From: a bacterium
Lineage (GTDB): Bacteria; Armatimonadota; Zipacnadia; Zipacnadales; Zipacnadaceae
Direction: 5' to 3'
DNA: 39,235 nucleotides
NCBI GenBank assembly: GCA_030602615.1
Contig: JAUVZM010000018.1
Location: forward strand, 1-39,235
The notes under the pieces are model-generated. The model was not told the origin of the DNA, did no database searches, and was given only the letters and a program-made list of their open reading frames with translations. Shown here piece after piece: positions 34,030-39,235 of this stretch (within the stretch, counting starts at the first letter, position 1; the number at the start of each line of letters is the position of its first letter). The translations under genes were made by a program, and so were the position numbers.

Positions 34030-34348
34030 GTTCCGGCTCTTGCGCCTCGTGCCGCGCTAACCCGCGCTCGACTAGGCATTGAACAAACTCTTGGATGTGA
34101 GCTTCTGCCTCCTCGGGTACGTTCTCGTAGTCATGACACAGATCCACAACAATGTCCCGGATCGTGTGGCGACCGTCGAGCCGCTTCCAGGCAAATACGC
34201 TGATTGGGTTGAGTCCGAAGCTCTTGCCCGTGTCAGGGTCAAAGAGGATTGCCCATTCGTCAGACTCCTCTCGAAGCACCACGGAGGGATTGGCTATCGG
34301 CCTGTCGTTCTCTGCCACCGCTTTATTGCCCCCTTGGCAACTACTCAC
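34001..34348 (-). CDS. scmD: PqqD-family peptide chaperone, ScmD-like
   Basis: 115 residues or fewer. The winged-helix RiPP-recognition fold reads 'EWAILFDPDTGKSFGLNPISVFAWKRLDGRHTIRDIVVDL', with the PqqD hallmark 'G....LN......W..LDG..T..EI'. Such proteins hold the precursor leader and deliver it to the radical SAM enzymes. Two starts are possible: GTG at 34348 (SD almost touching) or GTG at 34318, 10 nt after AAGGGGG; the latter has the better spacing and would give 105 residues. A consensus-like promoter lies 54 nt upstream. First gene of the cassette. Confidence 0.85.
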   Translation of the reverse strand: MSSCQGGNKAVAENDRPIANPSVVLREESDEWAILFDPDTGKSFGLNPISVFAWKRLDGRHTIRDIVVDLCHDYENVPEEAEAHIQEFVQCLVERGLARHEAQEPEHDHADNEDP

Positions 34349-34401
34349 CTTCCCGCCCCGACGCCTGAGGCCACGGGAGGCAAGGCGTGGCTAACACAGG
34401 C

Positions 34402-34432
34402 ATTATACCTCCTCCCGCCACAATACTGTCAA
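34402..34432 (-). promoter_or_regulatory. Consensus-like sigma70 promoter for the scmDEF-like cassette
   Basis: On the minus strand: TTGACA, 19-base spacer, TATAAT. Both hexamers are perfect; the spacer is two bases longer than ideal. Transcription would start near 34395, about 47 nt before the first possible GTG of the PqqD-like gene. No precursor gene fits between promoter and cassette. Confidence 0.65.
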
Positions 34433-34450
34433 GCTTGTATACACTCACCG

Positions 34451-34550
34451 CAGAGCATTAACCACGCCGCTAGTGGATCGGGCCAAGGGCGGGTACCCAT
34501 TCGGATGGTTAACATTTGACCTCGTCCCGCCGGCGGTTGTGGCGTGGTAG
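34451..34550 (-). repeat. 100-bp repeat A, right copy
   Basis: Reverse complement of the repeat at 972-1071 (about 80% identical by eye). It lies just upstream of the cassette promoter, so an element end may have brought in, or borders, the cassette. Confidence 0.6.
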
Positions 34551-35049
34551 ACGCACTGTATGGTCCTGAGGAATTGGGGAGGGGGGGTGGTTGACAACCG
34601 GCTCGCGATTGTGCAGCGATATGGATTGAGTCCGGCCCGAGTCATATGGGTTATGAATCTGCTCACGTGGGCCAAGGGAGTCTAGGGCGACATCGTTTCG
34701 CTCCCGGTTCGAAAGCAACGGCCCTACTCTCCTCGGCGGCTGCCGAACATCGTTGCTCTCACGAATGAGCAGGGGCAGGTCGATGGTTTCGAAGACGTGC
34801 GGAGCGCGGGTGTGTCGAGCAAGCGCACGGGCTTGTAAGTGGACCCGGACCGATATTTCTCATCGCCAATTGTTCTTCTAGTGAAGCCAGCGGGCGAGGA
34901 ATAGCCTACAATCGCACAGGAAGGCCGTTGACGCGACGAAATGACGGGGACCGACCATTATTGGCGTAGAGTAAATCAGGCCATATATGCGAGAAAGGAG
35001 CGAGGAGCCAACATGAGCAATAAAATGGGTTTCCCCGCAGGCCGTTCAG
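34551..35049. other. Gene-poor gap between cassette and Na/Pi gene
   Basis: No confident gene. A 36-codon-like plus frame near 34740-34837 ('NIVALTNEQGQVDGFEDV..') lacks a start and any family. At 35013 a plus-strand ATG stands behind two good ribosome sites (AAGGAG, GAGGAG) and reads MSNKMGFPAGRSVNPAHPAAPR before a TGA at 35081, overlapping the end of the Na/Pi gene. It looks like the 5' end of a gene whose body was lost by rearrangement. Confidence 0.5.
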
Positions 35050-36729
35050 TTAACCCGGCGCATCCGGCCGCTCCTCGGTGACATCTAGCGGCCCGCGCAC
35101 GTCCTCGGCGACATTGGTACAATGATCGCTAATACGCTCGAAGTTGGACAGTACGGTTACGTACAAGATGCCGGCATCGGGATCGCAGGCCCCCTCGCGC
35201 AGCCGGTCAATATGGCCCCGGCGTATCTCCTGTTCCATGTCGTCAATTTCGTCCTCCCGGTCCCAGATGCGGTCGGCCATTTCGCGCCGCTCTGCGGCAT
35301 CTTCAATGGCCAGCATGGCCACGGCATCCCGCAGATTCTCGGTGACCTTCTGATATATCTGGTCAAGGCCGACTATGGCCTCGTGGGTGATGCGCAGACG
35401 CTCGTTGGTCCTCTCTTCGGCCGCTTGCGCGATATTCAAGGCGTGGTCGCTTATTCTCTCGATATCAGACACCGCGTGCAGCAGGCCGGCTACCGTGTTA
35501 GACTGGGCCAGTTCCAGCGGACGCTGGGAGAGCTCCACCATGTACTTGACACATTCCTCCTCCAGGCCGTCCACCGCTGACTCGCGCTGTTCTACGGTAG
35601 GCATCTGACGCGTGCTATTATCGCGCAGCATCCCCATAGCGTCGTCCAACATTTCCAGGGACATCTCACCCATGGAGACGATTTCCCGACGAACTTGGTT
35701 GAGAGCGACATCGGGCCTATCTATCAGTAGCTTATCGAGGAACCGCGGCCCGGTCTCTACTGTGACCACCTCACCGGGTACTATTCTGTGCAGGAGAGCC
35801 ACAAACTGCTTGGTCAGGGGAAGGAACAGTGCTGCGCAGCCCACATTGAACAGAGCATGAGTGAAGGCGATGCGCCGCACAGCAATCGGAGAAACCCATA
35901 CGGCGAACTTCACCAGGTAAGGGAAGAAGATGAGAGCTATGGCGACCCCGATTACATTGTGCAGCGTATGAGCCCAGGCCGTGCGGCGCCCGGCTACGGA
36001 GGTGTTTAGGGACGCGATTTGGGCGGTGAGACAAGTGCCAATGTTGTCACCCAGAATTAGGGCCAGCGAGGTTTCTATATTTAGCACGCCCGCCTGCGCC
36101 AAAGCCAGATTCATAGCGACCGTGGTGCTGCTGGAATGAACCAGGAAGGTGGAAACGATGCCCACGAACACACCCAGCAGCGGACGAGCCCCCAAACTGG
36201 CGAACATTGCCACCGCCGCTTCGCTGTTCTTGAGGTGTACGGCCCCGGAGCTGAGCAGCGACAGCGCCAGGAACACCATGCCGAACCCGAAGATGGCCTT
36301 ACCCGCGCTAGTGAATTTGCGGCGCTTGGAGAAGAACATCATCGCGAAGCCCAGCCCCATCATCGCTAGGGCCAGCATCCTTAGGTTCAACTTCTCCACG
36401 CTCATCAACAAGGCGATGGCAATGGCATCGGAAGTTGTGCCAACGTTGGCACCGTAGATGATCCCACAGGCCTGCTGTAGGTTCATAACCCCGGCGTTGA
36501 CAAATCCCACGGTCATTACACTGACCGCGGTGCTACTGCCCACCACCGCCACCACGATGGTCCCGACCAAGAAGCCCAGGTACACGTTCCTGGTCATGAT
36601 CCCCAGGAACCGCCGCATCCGGGGCCCCGCCGCTTCCTCCAGCCCGTCACCGGCCAGTTGGATGCCATACATCAGGAGTGCTGTGCCGCCCAGCACTGCA
36701 AGAATGAGTTCTACCCAGGGAATGTCCAT
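35050..36729 (-). CDS. Na+/phosphate cotransporter family protein with PhoU-like tail
   Basis: 559 residues. About eight to nine membrane helices (1-310) contain the two inverted-repeat motifs of the NptA/YjbB family: 'GSSTAVSVMTVGFVNAG' near 65 and 'VHSSSTTVAMNLALAQAGVLN' near 200. Each is followed by 'GANVGTT' or 'GDNIGTC'. They form the sodium and phosphate sites. The last ~220 residues are helical, with two PhoU-like domains ('ISDHALNIAQAAEE', 'FERISDHCTNVAEDVRG'), as in the longer members. It would import phosphate or, as a leak valve, export it. Stand-alone gene; the ATG has only a weak GAGA site upstream. Confidence 0.93.
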   Translation of the reverse strand: MDIPWVELILAVLGGTALLMYGIQLAGDGLEEAAGPRMRRFLGIMTRNVYLGFLVGTIVVAVVGSSTAVSVMTVGFVNAGVMNLQQACGIIYGANVGTTSDAIAIALLMSVEKLNLRMLALAMMGLGFAMMFFSKRRKFTSAGKAIFGFGMVFLALSLLSSGAVHLKNSEAAVAMFASLGARPLLGVFVGIVSTFLVHSSSTTVAMNLALAQAGVLNIETSLALILGDNIGTCLTAQIASLNTSVAGRRTAWAHTLHNVIGVAIALIFFPYLVKFAVWVSPIAVRRIAFTHALFNVGCAALFLPLTKQFVALLHRIVPGEVVTVETGPRFLDKLLIDRPDVALNQVRREIVSMGEMSLEMLDDAMGMLRDNSTRQMPTVEQRESAVDGLEEECVKYMVELSQRPLELAQSNTVAGLLHAVSDIERISDHALNIAQAAEERTNERLRITHEAIVGLDQIYQKVTENLRDAVAMLAIEDAAERREMADRIWDREDEIDDMEQEIRRGHIDRLREGACDPDAGILYVTVLSNFERISDHCTNVAEDVRGPLDVTEERPDAPG

Positions 36730-36768
36730 GTCTGTGCTATCTCACGACCCTCTCTTGCGGTCGCGTGG

Positions 36769-36788
36769 GGTCCCAAGGCTAATCTGCG
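36769..36788 (+). repeat. 20-bp dispersed repeat, copy 3
   Basis: Reads ggtcccaaggctaatctgcg; two or three bases differ from the copies at 777 and 27909. It lies 40 nt upstream of the Na/Pi start, on the other strand, and just before repeat B. Confidence 0.5.
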
Positions 36789-36840
36789 CAGTCTAGGGAG
36801 CCCGTCAGATGAATGAGGGTAACCGGCTGCTTGGCATGCG

Positions 36841-37177
36841 TGAAGCTGGGATTTCCCATATCGTTTGCTGCTACGTTGAACATTCTCTGTGTCCTACACC
36901 GATTCCTCCTGCTGCGGATCATTTGGCTAACCGACCCCGAGATTAGAAGACTTCTGAAGAAGATTCTGCCCCGAAGTGAACAAGTATGACAGCGCTTGGG
37001 CAATAGCAGAGATAGTCCTGCCTGGGCATACGCAACACCACTGATCCTTCACCACTTTGGATCATGGTCACCCGGCGCCGGGTACTGGGGTGCAGATCCG
37101 CTACGGAATCCGGGCTACTAGTTGTCTTAGGACGGCTACTTCAGCCACTTGGAAAATGATCCGCCGCGAGGTGCACC
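36841..37177 (+). repeat. ~330-bp degraded repeat B, right copy
   Basis: Aligns with the reverse complement of 1219-1541. Its right end runs into the 3' end of the transposase remnant at 37136-37519, which suggests it is the terminal part of that element type. No gene recognised inside. Confidence 0.5.
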
Positions 37178-37519
37178 ACTTCGCCCCATCCGGTACCGTG
37201 CAGCCCTGTTAGCCCTGTTGGGAGAACTGACTTTTCTGGGCTGTTCTGCGAAGCTCGTCAAGCGCAGCGAGTTGAGCCGCCTCTTTTGGGAGACCGACGA
37301 TACCCCGCGGTAAACGTCCACAGGCCGCAAGTTACCCAGTGCTTCATGATAGCGCTGGTGATTGTACCAGTGGTAGAAGCAGGCTACAGCTTCTTCCAGT
37401 TCCTCGGATGAAGTGTAAATAATCAGCCCCAGCTTGACTTTAGCTGTGCGGTTGAGTCGCTCGAACTTGCCTATCGTCTGCGGATGCAAAGTGGCACAGA
37501 AAATGTGACGGATATGCAT
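37136..37519 (-). pseudogene. IS3/IS481-type transposase, C-terminal remnant
   Basis: The minus strand reads 'HPQTIGKFERLNRTAKVKLGLIIYTSSEELEEAVACFYHWYNHQRYHEALGNLRPVDVYRG'. This is the end of an rve-type integrase core (HPQTNGK.ER..RT.K, WYN..RYHEALGN..P.DVY) with the final catalytic Glu present. The first two-thirds, with the other catalytic Asp residues, is gone; a stop precedes 'TDLDLMHIRH'. The ~55 residues after VYRG do not look conserved. Third transposase tail of this kind in the window. Confidence 0.8.
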
Positions 37520-37631
37520 CAGGTCCAGGTCGGTTGCCTACGCTGGGGCGCTAGAGTATCGGTCCTAGCTTGCGATGTGAGCGCGGTTCACCCCACGGGT
37601 TGGCATTCTCATCATCGAAGCTCAGCCCCAT

Positions 37632-37673
37632 AAAAACAGGCCCGGGGGGCCGACTTCGTAGGCCCCCGGGCCT
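37632..37673 (-). terminator. Intrinsic terminator of the pseudopilin gene
   Basis: On the minus strand a very GC-rich hairpin (AGGCCC, one bulged base, GGGGGCC and their complements, about 13 bp, 9-base loop) is followed directly by GTTTTTATG. It starts 40 nt after the pilin stop. Arms are 37638-37651 and 37661-37673; the T-run is 37632-37636. Confidence 0.85.
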
Positions 37674-37712
37674 TGCAGTGAAGCTGCCGTCCGCTGGAGT
37701 GCCAGCTAGTAG

Positions 37713-38396
37713 CTAGTAACCGCAGCAGAAGGTGATGCCATGCCACGTACAGATATTGTCTGGATCGTTCCGGAGAGGAGCACCCTCGGTAGTCATATAC
37801 TTCGCATGGCCGTCGAGAAACGCATAGTGCATACCGGCCTCGCCGTTGTGGTTTCCTGGGTGGAGATGCTCCCCGGCGAAGTAACCCCACAGCCAGCCAG
37901 TGCGACTGTAGTTACTGTTATGTTCCCAGAAGATTATCACCTCAGTGGGGTTGGGAACCCGGGCTGTGTTGGCGCCATCCTGCTGGCCGACCATGCCTGC
38001 CATTCCCCTGCAGGGGGCACGCCCCTCCCATAACTGGTCCATGTTATAGCTGTAGTCATTGTACCAGTCCTCCTCGCCCGGTGGGGTCGCGTCGGTAGAC
38101 GGGCAGTCCAGGAGCGCCGTCTCCACGTACGGCCACAGTGGGTGCCACCACCAGCCTGGCTGGGGGATGAGATAATGTTCTTCGTAGTTGGCGACCAGAA
38201 CGAACCCGTCGTAATCCGAGTTGTACATCAGATACGACAAGGCAGTCTGCTTCGTGTTGCTCAGACAGCTGGCCTGGTGGGCCTTGGCCCGGGCCCGTGC
38301 GAACACGGGAAACAGAATTGCGGCCAGAATTGCAATAATCGCAATCACGACCAGCAATTCAATGAGCGTAAAACCTGTTCGCTTGCTAATCATCAT
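37713..38396 (-). CDS. Type II secretion-like pseudopilin (prepilin, DUF1559-like)
   Basis: 227 residues. The class III prepilin signal ends at G8 (MMISKRTG, cut before [20 protein letters not shown]), with the obligatory Glu5 after the cut. A prepilin peptidase would cleave and methylate it and the helix would pack into a pseudopilus. '[23 protein letters not shown]' is the phylum-typical continuation. Near the end '[19 protein letters not shown]' is an H-X-DG motif with 11 residues instead of the usual nine. The globular domain is rich in Trp and Tyr ([22 protein letters not shown]). AGGAGAGGA precedes the first ATG. It has its own promoter and terminator, so it is a one-gene unit; other pilus genes are not in the window. 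Confidence 0.92.
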   Translation of the reverse strand: MMISKRTGFTLIELLVVIAIIAILAAILFPVFARARAKAHQASCLSNTKQTALSYLMYNSDYDGFVLVANYEEHYLIPQPGWWWHPLWPYVETALLDCPSTDATPPGEEDWYNDYSYNMDQLWEGRAPCRGMAGMVGQQDGANTARVPNPTEVIIFWEHNSNYSRTGWLWGYFAGEHLHPGNHNGEAGMHYAFLDGHAKYMTTEGAPLRNDPDNICTWHGITFCCGY

Positions 38397-38539
38397 ACTC
38401 GTCCTCTCCTGCGTAGTTTGTACTCTTTACATAGTTTTGTGTCAGGGTACTCAGGTAATGCCCTCACGTCCTCTTCATTACCAGGAAAGTAGCCACCTCC
38501 TTTCTAAGACGTTATCTGCGCCCAATCCAAGCAGCTTAT

Positions 38540-38568
38540 ATTATACTGCCTCCCGCAACTTTTGTCAA
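38540..38568 (-). promoter_or_regulatory. Perfect sigma70 promoter for the pseudopilin gene
   Basis: On the minus strand: TTGACA, 17-base spacer, TATAAT, an exact consensus. Transcription would start near 38533, giving a leader of about 135 nt before the pilin ATG. The leader holds a strong AAAGGAGGTG (38494-38503) far upstream of the pilin start, followed by ATG AAG AGG ACG TGA at 38478, a possible tiny leader peptide or a leftover site. Confidence 0.8.
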
Positions 38569-38625
38569 GGGCCTTTTGCAATCGAAGTGTGACCTGCACA
38601 GATCAGCACCACCAGTTCTCCCCCC

Positions 38626-38654
38626 TTGATTTCAAGCCCCCCCCCGGCTATAAT
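38626..38654 (+). promoter_or_regulatory. Upstream sigma70-like promoter P1 for the gene at 38899
   Basis: TTGATT, 17-base spacer containing a run of nine C, TATAAT. Good match to consensus. Start about 240 nt before the ATG of the partial gene. Confidence 0.6.
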
Positions 38655-38687
38655 AGGAAAGCAGGTTTAGCAACAGTCTCATAACAC

Positions 38688-38717
38688 TTGACAATCGGTG
38701 GGGTCGAAGTGGATAAT
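38688..38717 (+). promoter_or_regulatory. Downstream sigma70-like promoter P2 for the gene at 38899
   Basis: TTGACA, 18-base spacer, GATAAT (one mismatch). Start about 175 nt before the ATG. With P1 it forms a tandem pair back to back with the pilin promoter. Confidence 0.5.
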
Positions 38718-38898
38718 CAGGTGGAGACTTGGCACCAGTCCCCAAATAATGTAGTACCTGAGCAGCAACGAACAGGTAAGGAAGTATCAATAGCGAGCTG
38801 CTCCATGCCTTGCAAAGGCCGATGGGCACGGCTGGTTAGCGAGCCGACAACGGACAGAAGGCTAATCTAAGAGATGGCTGATAGGAGAGCACCTCAAT

Positions 38899-39235
38899 AT
38901 GCGACTGACTTGTCTAGGCCGGTTCATCGTTGCTACAATCCTGGTGGCGGGGTCGGTATTAAACAGCTCTAGCTCATTATCAAATGAGACAACCCAAGGA
39001 GGAGAGTTTGATATGAAACAAGCTCGCCGGCAAGCTGCTGAGCGCGAACGGCGCATTATCTGGAACAACGACTGTAATGACAGTGAGATTGGGAATACGC
39101 CGGAACAGTTCTTGGCCGTACGATTCCAGCAGGTTGCGGACACCCAGGTCGATACCGTCTTTGGCTGCACTGGCGCTACCACAGTGTTCAGCCACCAAAC
39201 CCGTGTAGCAGAGATGTGGGGCCAGTTTCTTCCCG
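38899..39235 (+). CDS. Conserved protein, partial (runs off window end)
   Basis: 112 codons without a stop up to the window end. The text 'ARRQAAERERRIIWNNDCND', 'TPEQFLAVRFQQVADTQVDTVFGCTGATTVFSQHTRVAEMWGQF' matches a family of uncharacterised proteins of Planctomycetota-like bacteria (usually RRRIIFNNDGND, TPE.FL..R...L.GTQVD.IFYCT). The role is unknown; some members are annotated as hydrolase-like. Two starts compete: ATG 38899 behind AGGAG gives a signal-peptide-like start (MRLTCLGRFIVATILVAGSV), while ATG 39013 behind AAGGAGGAG starts right at the conserved part. The tandem promoters upstream suit either. Confidence 0.75.
   Translation, partial: MRLTCLGRFIVATILVAGSVLNSSSSLSNETTQGGEFDMKQARRQAAERERRIIWNNDCNDSEIGNTPEQFLAVRFQQVADTQVDTVFGCTGATTVFSHQTRVAEMWGQFLP

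Noticed and set aside
34079-34519. 146-codon plus-strand frame
   Set aside because: Antisense to the PqqD-like gene and its promoter, and it reads through repeat A.
34551-34718. A precursor peptide gene upstream of the PqqD-like gene
   Set aside because: I read the minus strand there for short frames with a leader-like start; the only frames found have no ribosome site, no KP-type leader and overlap repeat A.
36779-37003. 74-codon minus-strand frame
   Set aside because: Lies in repeat B, which is also present in degraded form at the left end; no conserved frame.
1-39235. tRNA, rRNA or CRISPR array
   Set aside because: No cloverleaf, rRNA motif or regularly spaced direct repeat seen by eye in the window.

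Overview
The window looks like a chromosomal stretch from a GC-rich uncultured bacterium, most likely of the Armatimonadota or a planctomycete-like relative. The main clue is the pseudopilin at 37713-38396: its N-terminus reads like the 'LFPVFARAR...CLSN.KQ' pilins typical of Armatimonadota, and its C-terminus carries an 'FLDGHAKYM' motif. The MoxR/DUF58/BatA/VWA cluster and the GHL and GH105 sugar-degrading proteins fit the same groups. This assignment is inference; there is no rRNA or tRNA in the window.

Layout. 1-1714 is gene-poor and holds an IS1380 transposase fragment plus degraded repeats. 1715-3690 has two plus-strand membrane-anchored proteins. 3718-18854 is a long, tightly packed minus-strand operon-like block, read from right to left: secreted/membrane protein, ABC ATPase, ABC permease, DUF4175-like coiled-coil protein, MoxR ATPase, DUF58, BatA-like VWA protein, large double-VWA/GATase protein, TPR protein with a TolB-like domain. 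A B12-binding radical SAM gene (18950-20452) lies directly upstream in the same direction. On the plus strand, a NarL-type response regulator and its histidine kinase overlap by 4 nt (20624-23493); a CreD-like protein with C-terminal zinc ribbons follows (23977-25530).

25.5-37.6 kb is an accessory zone. It is littered with broken genes: a nitroreductase fragment, three IS3-like transposase tails, an IS1380 transposase start and short dispersed repeats. Embedded in it are a small membrane protein, a secreted GHL-type glycoside hydrolase, a GH105 hydrolase fused in frame to the tail of another hydrolase-like gene, a Na/Pi cotransporter, and a three-gene peptide-modification cassette (PqqD-like protein plus two radical SAM/SPASM proteins, 31773-34348). 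The cassette most resembles the SynChlorMet cassette (ScmD, ScmE, ScmF) and has its own consensus-like promoter. No precursor gene sits beside it. A 55-codon gene at 27555-27722, on the same strand about 4 kb downstream, has a PqqA-like 'KPVLISL' leader, a Gly/Cys segment and a hydrophobic tail, and is the best precursor candidate.

37.6-39.2 kb holds the pseudopilin gene, with a perfect consensus promoter and an intrinsic terminator, and the start of a conserved gene cut off by the window end.
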